From: Silene conica
Taxonomy: Eukaryota; Streptophyta; Magnoliopsida; Caryophyllales; Caryophyllaceae
Assembly: GCA_029255685.2 (NCBI GenBank)
Contig: CM055312.2
Coordinates: forward strand, 68,462,792-68,526,791
Length of the DNA stretch: 64,000 bases
Direction: 5' to 3'
The notes beneath the pieces were generated by a model. It was not told the origin of the DNA. It worked only from the letters and a program-made list of their open reading frames with translations, and did no database searches. The position numbers and the translations under genes are program-made. Positions 44,490 to 58,185 of this stretch are shown here, piece after piece. Every line of letters starts with the position of its first letter. The stretch's first letter is position 1.

Positions 44490-45215
44490 AAGAAAATACC
44501 ACAATCGAATAGGCTCGGATGAGTAGCGCGCATCGAAGCTTCATTCTCCCAGGTTTGCTCTTCTACATCACGTCATCTCCAAAGGATCTTCACAAGAGGA
44601 ACCACCTTGCTCCGCAGCATCTGGTCTTGACGATCAAGGATCTTCACTGGGCGCTCTTCAAAAGCAAGACTCGGCTCAAGGTTATCAATCTCTCGCTGCA
44701 GAACATGACTCAGATCGCTGAAGTATTTTCGAAATTGCAAAATATGAAAGACGCTATGAACCTTGCCCAAACTAGGAGGCAAGTCCAATCTGTAAGCCAC
44801 TGCACCAATCCACTTAACGATCTCATATGGGCCAATGTACTTAGGGCTCAATTTTTCTCTAACCCTTAATCTTTTAACTCCTTTCATCGGCGAAACTTTG
44901 AGAAAAACATGATCGCCAACCTCAAACTCAAGCGATCGACGGCGGACATCTGCATAGGATTTCTGCCGGCCCTGGGCGGCCTTCATCCTACCGATTCAAC
45001 TGAACATGGTCAATGGTCTCAGCTAGCTGATCGGGTCCTAGATCACGAACATCACACGACTGACCCATAAAGAGCCTCATAGGGAGCTATCTTGATCGAC
45101 GAATGGTAACTGTTGTTGTAAGAGAACTCAACCAACGGCAAACTCTGCTCCCAAGAAGACTGGAAGTCCAAAGCACACGCTCACAGAAGATCCTCTATAG
45201 TCTGAATGGTCCTCT
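44490..45215 (-). mobile_element. Gypsy fossil: integrase C-terminal region (left part)
   Basis: Minus-strand coding traces of a gypsy-type pol polyprotein, including YADVRRRSLEFEVGDHVFLK, YIGPYEIVKWIGAVAYRLDL and VHSVFHILQFRKYF. These are the integrase C-terminal region of the chromovirus type. The element is split here by the copia insertion at 45216 and resumes at 53971. It is broken and lacks visible LTRs. Confidence 0.8.
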
Positions 45216-46507
45216 TGTTAGAAATCGAATTTCATATTATATACTCATATCTCATATGAGTTTTGTTTCTTTAATTTTAGTCATGAAAACTTAACTAGAT
45301 CTTATGCATGCATGATGATTACATAAGAAGGTTGAATGTCCTTACATTGGTTTTAGAAGGTTTATACCAATAATCACCTATTATTTGAGTCTTCAAAACC
45401 GAAATACCCTTACCAACGATTTATTTTGAAATCGTCTCCAAAAGCTCTTATCAAGGAACCGTTCTCAAACTTAAACAATTTTTGTTACTAGAAAAATTGA
45501 ATTAGTATACCTAGAAATAATAACAATATTACCCTTAATATTATTAATTTTAGAAATGATTTTACTTAGAAAACTATTTTCTAAGTATAACAAATATGAG
45601 ATATTTGTAAGATGTGTGAGTTGTTCAAGTCTCAAGCTAGTAACAAATGCCAACTCCCTTATCTCTTATGCATGTAGTAAGTGTTGATTTTATAAGCACA
45701 TGAGCTTGCTAAGCAAGCCTCATGGCCGGCCAAATCAAGCCAAAAGAGAGCCAATGCATGGCCTCTTGCTCTTACACAAAAGCAACCAAGATACCTTACA
45801 TATTCTTTATGTGTAAGACACATAATGATTATGTGCAAATTAACACACAATCTCACCACACATACATACATACACGGCTGAAATGGGTCTTATTATAGAC
45901 CCATTTTATCTTTGTCAATTGTGTTAATTTGTAACATGTCACACATGTCTCATAACACATGAACCAATTTGTTAATTATGCAATTTTAACTCTTTAAAAT
46001 TCATAATTCACAATTTTATAACATTTAAATAATATCATTAGTAATTTTCAATTACCATATTATAAAATGTAATGTCATAATTTTAATTACACCTCTTTGT
46101 AATTTTATGATCAACCGTGTTCAATCTCAATTTAATCGTTTCCCAAAACGAGTAACTAAAACCGTGTTATAAAACAATTTTATTACTTTGAACATTATTA
46201 TTATAATCCCATTATTATAATATTTGTCACGTAAAATCATTTCTAATCTTTCCAGTTATTAATTAATTCGTATCCAATACGATTCAGTTAATTATTCTAT
46301 TGAGACGGAATTCCCTAAAGATATGACCTTAAGAGATCAACTGATCACCACCATCATATGACGATAATGTCAAACTCTAGACAGCCAATCATTATCGGTA
46401 CATGTTGATCAATCGACTTTTATAAAGAGTAAGATTCCAAGTTGTGTTTCATTCAAATGAGTTTTAATTATGTCAACACACTATTGTCGAGGACACTTCC
46501 TCCAACA
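45216..46507 (-). repeat. 3' LTR of the gag-only copia element
   Basis: Pairs with 52735-53965; the 5-bp duplication CCTCT lies just outside. Confidence 0.9.
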
Positions 46508-49426
46508 ATCTCTCACTTGTCCGATACAAGTGTGCGTTACCAATTCTCTTGCCCTATTACTATCTCCCACGCAATGCAAGGCGTCATCTTAGGTCGTGCC
46601 CGCAATTGATTTTATCTAGAGTGGTTTTTCTCGATCTGGAGTTATAACTACTGACCGGAATTATCTACCATAGATATCTTCCGAGCGTGGCCATGAATTT
46701 CTAGTTATTTTTCTCCTCGAGTGGCCTAGAGATATTTCTCAACCCTGACAAGGGGTGGACAATTCCTAATCATCCTATTCCTTTCGGCTGGCCATAGCCC
46801 ATCATAACCCAAAATATGTCCTTATAAACCCCAGTTACGAAGGTGTTAGTACATAAATCAAAGTTAATATGAAAACTATGCCACCTCAGAAAACAGTCAT
46901 TAGTCCAAGAACTGGCTCATGTGAAACAGGATAGAAGCTCCTGCCACGACCAGACAATCTTTAGAAAGAATACGGCAGAGCTCTATCAGCGGTCATTAGC
47001 CCGACAAATGTATCTTAACATTTCTATGCCTAGGTGATCGACTAGTCATCCCGTATGACTCTATGGCAATTGAACTCGCCATCAATCGCATCACACATCT
47101 AGTTGCATTGAGACGTCACCTCACTTAAGCAACTAGGGGCGAGGTCATGATAATTCAATTCACTTTAATGAGGTTCAATCATGGTCTTACCATCCCATTT
47201 GAATTTTACTTGACCTTGGGTGAGTTATTTATAACTCAAACGATTAGTGGATTACCCTATCCATGTGGTCAACTCTTGATCACCATTTAATTTACAATGA
47301 GTTTAAGTGTCTCACGTTCACTTCCTCTGTAATTGTAATTATCTTCATTTCGGGTTAACCAAATATAACACGATTTGCATAAGCGTTCACTTTGTAGATC
47401 ATATCCATCTACTCTTTGATCTGAAAGAGATAAGTCATCTCATGACTAGTGAAGTATGTGCATGATGTAACTCCCATTTACAGAAATGCTTTCACATAAT
47501 TATTGTGAACTTATACATTTTGTAGAATCTAGTGATGATCATGTAGTTAAAATACAAGTCATTAAGATGCATAGTCAATGAATGTAAGCCCAAGATTTTC
47601 TCAAATCTTTTTATGATATCTTGGAACTTGAGTCGTTGTAAACCCTTTTTCCACACGACTAAGTTATCTTCCAAAATTTTGAATTTGTCTATCATCTCCA
47701 TTGGAGAATACTTCGACAATTCATCATGGCTTAATTACTGATTTGACAACCCCTTAAACAGGTTGTCCTGCAAGAAGTGTGCATCAAGCTTTACACGACT
47801 ACACTAATGGCGGAAACATTAGTGATTCAAAACGTGTAAATGTAGTACTTAAGGTTCGATAAATTTCCATGATCACATCATGGTTATTCTATCTTCATCT
47901 CTATGAATAACCTTAATACTAACAACAAGACGTCTTTTACAATCTCAACCAAACATCCCATGTTTAATTAGATTTAAATCATATCAATTTGTCATCCAGA
48001 GTTGAAAACTCGCATACTTCTTAGAAGTATTAAGCCTCATTCCAAACGAGCAATGAGTTGTTTTAGATAACGTTTACTCCCACTAAACTCTTATTCTTGT
48101 CTGAATCTGAAAATCCTGAAGTCATTCCAATGACTTAATAGGTTCAAATCCTGGTGCGAGAACTCCCACTGAACTTTATATTTTACCGATAATCATAAAG
48201 CTCCCACTCAATTCTATGTTCCTCGACATTTAATGAATTAAAGATGGTTGAGACTACCATATATGTTCATAAACATATCCTTTTCAAATACCCTTTTGAA
48301 AAACGGTTTTAGAGTTTACTGAATTGATTCTCAATGAATCATATTACTAGTTTTAACAAGGTTACCCCTAACTTTGTAAACTGCAGACATCTACATGTCT
48401 ATCTATGCTTCTCTCAATAAATCTTATTTATTAGCATATACATCTTTTAAATTTCATGGATTATAGAATTTGTATTGGCACATTTAGATCACTATCTAAA
48501 TCCAAGAACACATTTTTGAGCCTTTTGCAAAATCTTATCTTATAGTGTACAAGGACTTTACCATGGATCTCATCCATAGATACTCTTTTTCCTTATTAAC
48601 TTTAACATATTATTAAAGTATCCTTCAGGGCCGTGCGCCTTGGATCATAAGGCGTAGATTTTATTAGATCGTAGATCTTATCCACAACCTAATCTACTTT
48701 CTAAATCTTTTCACACAACCAAAACACAATAAATTCTACTATTCAACAATAGATCACATCTATTGTGTTTGTCAAAATCATTTGCTATTTGTGGCTTTTG
48801 AAATTTCTCCCACTCTATCTTTGTAATAATAATCTCATATCATTACCAAAGATAGCCACTAAGCCACAAGCAATGACTTTGATGTTGGTTTGTGTGCCTT
48901 TAAGATTTATTACAGAAAATATTCGATGAAAACTTAGATAGTTTTGGGTGGTTAATAACCTTCCTTTTTAATTGAGTTCTACACTTAAATTCTTTTGACA
49001 GTTTCGAAATAAGTATCCCATACTTATTCCATTTCAATGGTCATACATTGAAATGCAACAATCAATTCTATGTTATGTTTATGGTTTGCAAGTGTTAAAC
49101 TAATTAAGAACATAATATAAAACCGATAGCGACTTGGGTTGAAAGCCAAGTCACTATACTATCCAACTTACAACAACTTGTTCAAGGATTACTTTTCCTT
49201 GTCCTACAAGGAAACAAAACATAGGTTTTAATTGTTCTTACAACACTTCAAATACAAGCAAAATAAGTGAAAAACTAAGCTCCTTGATCATCTAGTGGGG
49301 AGCTACCCTTAGTTACCTTTGATCCATCAAGCTTGTTTTTCTTTTCCCTTATATTTGCTTTCATGCCCTAATTCAAATAAGAAGAGCATCCATATCACAA
49401 CTTGTATCATAATACTAAAGTTGAGA
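46508..49426. other. Non-coding interior of the copia element
   Basis: About 2.9 kb between the 3' LTR and gag. Short frames only (for example 75 residues at 47492-47719), none with a pol motif. Confidence 0.5.
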
Positions 49427-50335
49427 CTAACATAAAATAGGGATAGTTATTATACCAACTGGAAGAATTCGCCCAGCCTTGAGATCGCTGAGGTATTTGG
49501 AACAGTTCCGCTTCCAATGCCCTTTACCATTGCAATAAAAGCACTTAGCTCCTTGATGAGAGCTCTTCTTGGGATTTGAGGTGCTTGCTTCAGAAGACAC
49601 CTTCTTAGAACTATTGGAAGTTTGCTTCCTATCTGCCTTACCCTTCCTCTTGAACTTCCCATTGCTCTTAACATTAATGTTGAGCACATCCTTAGGGGAA
49701 CTAACATTTAGGCCCATATCCCTTTCTGCTTGCACAATCATATTGTGCAATTCATCAAGGGATGTGTCTTGGTTTCTCATGTTCAAATTCACCCGGAATT
49801 GAACATAAGTTTTCACCCTAGACAAGGAGTGGAGGATTCTGTCAATCACAAGTTCCTTAGGAATGTCCACTTGATTCAACCTTAAGGTTTCAACGTGCTC
49901 AATTAACTTGAGAACATGAGAGCTAACCTTTTGCCACTCCTTAAGATTGAGATCAAAGAAAGCCGATGCCGCCTCATATTGGACAATTCTCGAAACCTTC
50001 GAGAACATTGTCACAAGCTTGGAGTATATCTCATAGGCGGTGCCAATCTTAATGGCACTCCTTTGAAGTTCTGGCTCCATAGAGAAGATCAAAACATTTT
50101 TGATCGCCGCATACTCTTTATGGTAGGTCTCATAGGCCCGCCTAGTTGCGGCATTGGCATTAGCATCAGGTTCGGCAGGTGATTCTTCGATGAGGTATTG
50201 GGTTTTACCATCACCTTCTGCGGCCAACTTTAGTTGGGCATCCCAATCGGTAAAGTTTGCCCCATTCTTTTCTAGCTTACAACGTTCCATGAAGGATCGT
50301 AACCATGAAGTATTTGGAGTAGTGGAAGTTATCAT
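49427..50335 (-). CDS. Copia gag (fossil element part)
   Basis: A 302-residue reading frame. The plant copia gag region includes the stretch FTDWDAQLKLAAEGDGKTQY and a LNLKEWQKVSSHVLKLIEHV segment. A basic Ser/Lys-rich linker follows, then the knuckle CFYCNGKGHWKRNC near residue 266. It is the only coding part seen in the element 45216-53965 and is presumed to package element RNA if complete. It is not a host gene. Confidence 0.8.
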   Translation of the reverse strand: MITSTTPNTSWLRSFMERCKLEKNGANFTDWDAQLKLAAEGDGKTQYLIEESPAEPDANANAATRRAYETYHKEYAAIKNVLIFSMEPELQRSAIKIGTAYEIYSKLVTMFSKVSRIVQYEAASAFFDLNLKEWQKVSSHVLKLIEHVETLRLNQVDIPKELVIDRILHSLSRVKTYVQFRVNLNMRNQDTSLDELHNMIVQAERDMGLNVSSPKDVLNINVKSNGKFKRKGKADRKQTSNSSKKVSSEASTSNPKKSSHQGAKCFYCNGKGHWKRNCSKYLSDLKAGRILPVGIITIPILC

Positions 50336-52734
50336 GATTGATATTGATTTGAAGACTTAACTACAAAATTTAAACATTTGAAGATATTAAATGCTAATCG
50401 TTTTAATTTTAACGTACAAACATTTTTATCAAGTTAATGCATCTATAAAATGTCTATCCAATTTTATAAATGATTCCAAGACCCAAACTCATACCACCAA
50501 AATCGTGAACCACTGGAACTCCGACCCAATGATATGGTTTGGTGGGTTAAGATTTTAACCGGTTCTACACTTAGAACTCTTGGTTGATGAAAAAACTTAT
50601 TTATTCATCTTAGCCCGGAACACATTGACCACTGGTCCTCTACACTTCCGTTGAGTACAAAACAAATTTCGATTGCATAGAGATGCGATCCGCCCACTGG
50701 ACTGGATCCACCTCATCGCCCCACTTATCCTACGTAATGAGGTTCACACTGCCCACTGGACTAGTACCACCCCACGAAATAGAAGCTCATGGGTTCTACT
50801 ATTTGGTAAGGTTAATCTCAATTGTTTTGTTAATATAGAGGTCTTGTCAATTTATTATCTATCTCCTTTAAGTGAATTAAATTGGTGAACTCGATAATTA
50901 TAAATGACACGGTCGTTATAACGAATATTATAATATGCATGTTTATGGCGATTTGACTATGCATGCAAACATATAAATAAAGCAAAATGAAAGCAATAAA
51001 GAAATAAAGTCCTAGTATGGCCTTCCTAATAATAGAAAATCCTATTAACTATTACAAAATCGGAAACCAACTCCATGGTCCCTTGAAATTCATAGGCACG
51101 CCGTCCAAGAAAACATCGTCTTGACGGAACTTCTTTCCGTATGGCACCGTCTTTTGGATCTCCGGAATTACAATAAAATAATACAACTATTCTATTGTAA
51201 AACTGAAATTTAAATTAAATTACAAACCCGTGATACGAGATCACATAAAACTACAACCGAATCAATATTCCCTTTCATTACGGGTAATATTGATTAAAAA
51301 CTAAGGCCATACTAGGAAAAATTACATAATTCCAAATTATATAAAACATTCAAATATGACATTCATATTAAATAAAATGCAATATTAAAATATGTATGCA
51401 CATGCTAATTTTTAAGGCCAAATCGCCTTTACTAGGAGCAAATATCTCATATTTGTTTATGGTTTTAACTATTAAAATTACCAAAATTACATAAATCTCA
51501 TTTATGTCCAAGTTAATTATCCTCACATACACTTTAGGAATCAAAATATAGTCCCTACTAATTTTGATCATGATTAAACTCTATTTTGCATTATTGTTCA
51601 TAAATTATTCGTATTTGCGGGAAAAATAAAGGAAAATGGCCAAATGAGTCAATAAAATTTGAAAATCTAAAATTTAAATTTTTAAACATTCTGGAAATTT
51701 CTAAAATTTTTAGAAGTTAATAAAATGGCCTCATGCAAAAGATTTAGTTTATATCTTAAATAAATCGTAAAAAGTGAGTTTTTATGTCCAAAATCAAATT
51801 TAATTATAAAAATTTGCAATAAAATTGCTATAAATTTTTAGTCATTCTAAAATACCTTTTCGAATCTGGAAATGACTAAAAATTTCAGGCCATACTCGAA
51901 ATTTAATTTTTAATGACTCAAAATTATAATTATTAACAATTACCTCATAAAATTAATCATAAAAACAAAAACTTTTTGATATCCAACATTTGGATCTGAT
52001 GTTCCTATCAAATAGGACATCTATGGGTAAACTTTTATGCCATAATTTTAAGATTAACTATTTTTAACACAATAAGTCATTATATAGTCGATTTTAACCA
52101 TTAAAATCATAAATCATGTATTATTTAAGAACAAATTTTCAAAATTTTTATACATTCTGTAAATATTTCATGTGACATTGTGTAAAATTTTTATGGCAAA
52201 ATTCCAACTCTAACTGTTAAAGTCGAATTTAGTCACTATTAATACGATTTTTACTATAAAAATCATTAATCATGCAAAAGTAGTCTAACGAATCTGAAAA
52301 GTTTTGTAGGTACTGTATATATTGCATGTGACTTCTCATAAAACTTTCATGGTCAGATTCGAAATATAACCTCCTATAAACATTTTAACTCATATTATGA
52401 CTATTTATCTCATAAAAATCATAATCCATGCATAATAACTTCATTTCATACGAAAATTTTTATACATCATATAAAATATGCATGTGAGAACATATCAACA
52501 AATCTCGGCCAGAAAATAAGTTTAACTATTTTTCCCATTATTTGTTGTTTAAAACCGATTTAAACATCAAAAATATACAAATAAATATAAAATGAACAAT
52601 TAAAAAATCCATAAATTATTTTTATGTTCTAAAACCATTTTAGAACCAGAAACTTTAACATGCAAAATTATTTTGTGATTTATCATCATAAAACACAATA
52701 CTTTAACATTCAACCGTAATGCTCTGATACCACT
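50336..52734. other. Leader region of the copia element
   Basis: About 2.4 kb between gag and the primer-binding site. Direct repeats containing CCCACTGGACT occur near 50690-50765. The rest is very AT-rich. No coding sequence recognised. Confidence 0.5.
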
Positions 52735-53965
52735 TTTTAGAAATTGAATTTCAGATTATATACTCATATCTCATATGAGTTTTGTTTCTTTAAGTTTAGT
52801 CATGAAAACTTAATTAGATCTTATGCATGCATGATGATTACATAAGAATGTTGAATGTCCTTACATTGGTTTTAGAAGGTTTATACCAATAATCACCTAT
52901 TATTTGAGTCTTCAAAACCGAAATACCCTTACCAACGATTTATTGTGAAATCGTCTCCAAAAGCTCTTATCAAGGAACCATTCTCAAACTTTAACAATTT
53001 TTCTTACTAGAAAAATTGAATTAGTATACTAGAAATAATAACAATATTACCCTTAATATTATTAATTTTAGAAATGATTTTACTTAGAAAACTATTTTCT
53101 AAGTATAACAAATATGAGATATTTGTAAGATGTGTGAGTTGTTCAACTCTCAAGCTAGTAACAAATGCCAACTCCCTTATCTCTTATGCATGTAGTCACT
53201 GTTGATTTTATAAGCACATGAGCTTGCTAAGCAAGCCTCATCGCCGGCCAAATCAAGCCAAAAGAGAGCCAATGCATGGCCTCTTGCTCTTACACAAAAG
53301 CAACCAAGATACCTTACATATTCTTTATGTGTAAGACACATAATGATTATGGGCAAATTAACACACAATCTCACCACACATACATACATACAAGGCTGAA
53401 ATGGGTCTTATTATAGACCCATTTTATCTTTGTCAATTGTGTTAATTTGTAACATGTCACACATGTCTCATAACACATGAACCAATTTGTTAATTATGCA
53501 ATTTTAACTCTTTAAAATTCATAATTCACAATTTTATAACATTTAAATAATATCATTAGTAATTTTATGATCAACCGTGTTCAATCTCAATTTAATCGTT
53601 TCCCAAAACGAGTAAATAAAACCGTGTTATAAAACAATTTTATTACTTTGACCATTAGTATTATAATCCTTATAATAATATTTGTCACGTAAAATCATTT
53701 CTAATCTTTCCAGTTATTAATTAATTCGTATCCAATACGATTCAATTAATTATTCTATTGAGACAGAATTCCTTAAAGATATGACCTTAAGGGATCAACT
53801 AATCACCACCATCATATGACGATAATATCAAACTCTAGACAGCCAATCATTATCGGTAAATGTTGATCAGTCGACTTTTATAAAGAGTAACATTTCCAGT
53901 TGTGTTTCATTCAAATGAGTTTTAATTATGTCAACGCACTATTGTCGAGGACACTTCCTCCAACA
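52735..53965 (-). repeat. 5' LTR of the gag-only copia element
   Basis: Pairs with 45216-46507; the primer-binding site follows directly on the minus strand. Confidence 0.9.
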
Positions 53966-53970
53966 CCTCT

Positions 53971-54007
53971 CTGACTGACCATCAGTAGCAGCATGAAATG
54001 CAGTAGT
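53971..54007 (-). mobile_element. Gypsy fossil: integrase region (right part)
   Basis: A 37-bp remnant of the same gypsy integrase seen at 44490-45215, with the family motif TAFHAATDGQSE on the minus strand. It is bounded by the copia target duplication on the left and a Tat-type LTR on the right. Confidence 0.7.
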
Positions 54008-54193
54008 TGTTGAGCCATAATTAGCCTGATCAGATTAATATCTAGTCCGACTACTCATTGCAAGCCTAGCCAGGGGAAGTCCGGACAAGCCTGTATACTC
54101 AAGACGGATCAGGGATAATATACCTTGAATAGAGTACACGACTGATCGGATGAAGAGTATAAACCGAACAAAATGAAGTAGAATCGCGCCTGA

Positions 54194-55588
54194 TGATGAG
54201 TCATATTCGTATACACTTTTATGTCTCCCCTTTAGTTGTTTTGAGATGATTCTTGTGCTAAATTGTGTCATTTATATGCTGTTTATATTAGAATGTCGAT
54301 ACTTCCGCCTTTCGGTGTTTAATGCAGGATTGATGCATTTATGGAGCAAAAGATGGATTGGAGCACCGCGGACCCGACATGAAGGAACACACGTAGCATG
54401 GCACGAGGATCTAGGAAGGAAGAGCTAAGGAGATTATCAAAGGCAAGCACAAAGAAGAGCTCCATATAACTAGTACCTACTTTGGAGAGCCATATCTCGA
54501 GTTCTACAAATGATAATCAGGTGATTCCAACTGGAGGTGAAAGCTCATCCTCTTAGCTTTCCAACGCCACGAAAATCACTTGATTCGGACAAGTAACGAA
54601 GAAATGGCGACCGTTTGAAGTTCAGTGCGCGAAACAGGAATTACGCGCTGAGAGCACTCGATCGAGTGCCACCAACACTCGATCGAGTGCCTTGAGTGCT
54701 CGATCGAGTGCTTTAATTTACCCCGAGTTTCCATAAATTGTTTAGTAGTTTGTTATAAATAGAGACTTCGTAGCCTTTTGTTAGACACACTTTTATTACT
54801 CTAAAAACCCTAATTATTACTAGTAGCTCTCTAGATTATTATTTAGCAATTGCCTTCGGATCTTGTTCTCCTATTTACGGTATTTAATCATAATCTCTAT
54901 TTTATTGTTCTTCAATTATTCTTGTTCTTAGTTTATTGCTTTATTAATTATGTTTTCAATCAATATCGTTGTAGTTAGATCCCAAGCCATGCATAGCTAA
55001 ATTATTTGTCTAGGGTGAAAAGGGATCTAGGTAATTAGAAGGGGGAATCAAACTTTAATGATGTTTAATTGTTAAACTGCTTATTATTATTGTTCTATTG
55101 TTGTTTTAAACCTAATTAATTAATTACTGGCCAGGATTAGTTAATTAGTCTCGCAAATTAGTCTTAGATCCGACCGTAGACTAAGACTAAGATAGGTCAC
55201 AACAATTGAATAGACTGACCTAATTATAGCGACCGCATGTTAGGTTTAGATCTAAAGATTATATGAATACCGACCGGACATATGATCTTAAATAATAATT
55301 TTGCCCAATTAAATTAGTTAAATCCCATTCCCCCGGATAATTGCCTATGTGAACTTGATCCCTAGATCTTTCCTAAAACTTGTTTACATCTTTTTACTTA
55401 TTTTGCAGTTAGTTTGTTAGACAACAAAAACAATCAAAACAACCCACTTGTTACTTTAAGACTTATTTACTTTAGCAAACAATTCATTACCGCCTCCCTG
55501 TGGATTCGATACCTTTCTTACCGCTAGCTATTAGTTAGAAGTATCCTAAGGATTACTTTGATTTAGGGTGACGACTTTACCCTTATCA
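54194..55588 (+). mobile_element. Solo LTR, Athila/Tat-like gypsy, with CTCGATCGAG palindromes
   Basis: Starts TGATGAGTCATATTCG and ends CTTTACCCTTATCA, flanked by the exact duplication CCTGA (54189-54193, 55589-55593). Contains three CTCGATCGAG palindromes (54656-54715), a TATA-like TATAAATAGAG at about 54755, and the CTCCCTGTGGATTCGA motif near the 3' end that is usual in large gypsy LTRs of this group. It is inserted in the LTR of the Tat element. Confidence 0.85.
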
Positions 55589-56125
55589 CCTGAATTACTT
55601 GCCCTGGTCAGTAGTGCGACAAACAGGTTTGTAGAAGATGTTAAGCTCCTATTTTCAAGGGAGACTAAGTCAAAAACCCTAAGCAAACACTAAAGAACCG
55701 TGTGATCATGGGAGATTCCATAAATGTTTAGGGCGGAGAGTCAACGCCGGATTAATAGGGAGTGTGCCCTACTAATCAGGAACAACTCCTGGCAAAAAGA
55801 TTGAACGTTGGAGCATCCAACGTTCAGATCATAGTGAGTATAAAATCAAGTGCAATCATTTGTATTAGATATGTTTAATCAATGTAGTTTTTTACAAGTA
55901 ATATTAGCAATTATAATCATCCTTATCATTCTATTCAGAAACATTCTTGAGTATTTATCCATTCAACTTCCTTTCATACTTAATCGATTACGTTCATAGT
56001 GATCATATTAGAGCTAAATACCCTACACTTCACACATTATTCTGCTTGATCCGTTCAGGATAAATCTTGCTAAAACAATTGGCGCCCACCGTGGGGCATC
56101 TAGTTCATTAATCTCAAATCTAGGT

Positions 56126-58112
56126 TTGGAGCCTGATGATTTCTCCTCCAAATGTCACTTTGGAGTCTCAACAGGTAAAATTTTGGGCTACATGGTGACG
56201 AAGAGAGGGATAGAAGCCAACCCTGAGCAGATCATGGCCATCTTAAAATTGGAACCACCAAAAAGTGTCAAAGATATCCAAAAATTAACAGGAAGGGTAA
56301 CAGTCCTGAACAAATTTATATCAAGGTCATCCGAGAGATGCAAGTCATTCTATAATCTGCTCAAAAAAAACAAAGACTTCCCGTGGACCCCTGACCACCA
56401 GGCAGCCTTTGAGGATCTTAAAAGTTATCTATCCACTCCTCCCTTACTAGCAAAACCAGTAAAGGATGAACCCCTGACTGCAGTCAGTGGAGTTTTGGTT
56501 AAAGAGCTGGACGGACAATAGCACCCTGTCTACTATGTAAGTAAAAGTCTCTTGGATGCTGAACTGAGGTATGGATTACTTGTGAAATATGTTTTAGCTC
56601 TGATTATGAGTTAGTTGCACCAAGTTGAGACCTTACTTTGAGAGCCACCCCATAGTTGTCCGGACCAACCTACCCATTAAATCTGTCCTGCGAAAGCCTG
56701 AACTGTCTGAACGTATGTGTAAATGGTCAGTTCAGCTTAGCACCTACAATATTAAGTTTGAAACCCGGACAGCGATCAAGTCACAAGCATTAGCAGACTT
56801 TGTGGCTGATTTTAGTCCTACCCTTGAACATGATTCACTTAAAGAGATAAATGCACTGAACAGTGACCAGACATACCTAGTATGGACCTTATTTGTCGAT
56901 GGTGCAGCCAATATAAGAGGAACATGCCTAGGTATAGTACTTAAATCACCACAAGGGGATAGGATAGTACATGCCATAAGTTGTGCATTTGAAGCAACAA
57001 ATAATGAAGTAGAGTACGAAGCTCTAATAGCCGGTCTAAAGGTATGTGTTGATCTAGGTGCCAAGAACATCAAGGTATACACCGATTCCGTTCTCATTTC
57101 AAATCAAGTTAATTGAGTCTATGCTGCGAAAGGTTCAAAGATGATGCTCTATCTTGACATTGTCCAAAATTTGAAATCAAAATTTGTTAAATTCAGTATT
57201 TACAAAATACCCAGGGATTTGAATACCCAGGCCGATGCCTTGGCCGGCTTAGGATCCAACTTCAGTCCCCCTGACTTTGACAATATTCCCATAGTTCATC
57301 TATTAGAATCCTCAATAGACAGGATAAACCAAACCTTTTTCAAATACGTTGCCAACTTCTGGACAAAGCCATATTATGACTGGCTCCTTCGGGGAATACT
57401 ACCCCTGAACAGGCAAGATGCTAAATTTTTACAGATTAAAGCCGCCTCATATACTACAATTAACAATGCGCTTTCTAAGCGATCGCAGGCTGGACCATAT
57501 CTCAGATGCCTGGAACCACAAGAGGCTGAACAAGTGCTATTAGAAATACAGGAAGGGCATTGCGGAAATCATAAAGGCGGGAGAAGCCTGGCAAGCAAGG
57601 TACTCAGGACAGGCTACTTCTGGCCAACACTGAGGGCCGATTGCCTGGACTTTAGCTCCAAATGTAAAGCCTGTCAGATCCACGCACCCTATATTCATAA
57701 GCCCTCTAAGCAGCTACACTCAATCTCTGCTCCTTGGCCGTTCATGAAGTGGGGGATGGACATTGTTGGAAAAATGCCCCAAGCTCCAAGACAGAAAGTA
57801 TTCATGCTAACAATGACTGACTACTTCTCGAAATGGATTGAGGCAGATTCATTCAGCCAAATCAGGCAGACTGATGTGATCTCCTTTATTAAAAAGAACA
57901 TCATCTGCAGATTTAGTATCCCCTCAGAGATCATTTGTGACAATGACAGCCAGTTCATAGGCAAAAGAACAATAGCGTTTTGCGAAGCCTGGAATATCAA
58001 GCTTATCACATCAACACCAGGCTACCCAAAAGCAAACGGCCAGGCTGAGTCAAGCAACAAGATAATCATAAACTGCCTAAAAAAGAAGTTGAAGGCACGA
58101 AAAGGCAAATAG
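56126..58112 (+). mobile_element. Tat gypsy pol region: RT, RNase H, second RNase H, integrase
   Basis: Part of the fossil element 54008-62333. Order of motifs: LGYMVTKRGIEANPEQIMAI (RT end and connection), the first RNase H around 56625, then LFVDGAANIRGTCLGIVLKS with NNEVEYEALIAGL (second, archaeal-like RNase H characteristic of the Tat lineage). The integrase follows, with a GHCGNHKGG...CKACQ zinc finger and core motifs SAPWPFMKWGMDIVG and DNDSQFIG. Broken, with several interruptions. Confidence 0.85.
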
Positions 58113-58185
58113 GCAGAGGAATTACCTTTTGTGCTATGGGCTGATAGGACCACATCCAAAACCGCGACAAGGCAGACTCCTTACT

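Larger units (their letters stand above)
45216..53965 (-). mobile_element. Copia-type LTR element with gag but no recognisable pol
   Basis: LTRs at 45216-46507 and 52735-53965 (1.29 and 1.23 kb) with outer termini TGTTAG and CCAACA. The target duplication CCTCT (45211-45215 and 53966-53970) is exact. On the minus strand the primer-binding site GGTATCAGAGC lies at about 52721-52731, directly after the 5' LTR. The only coding part recognised is gag (49427-50335). About 2.9 kb on one side of it and 2.4 kb on the other hold no identifiable pol domain, so it looks like a large non-autonomous derivative. The LTRs differ at roughly 35 positions plus one larger indel (~3%), so it is older than the copia element at 16798. 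Confidence 0.85.
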
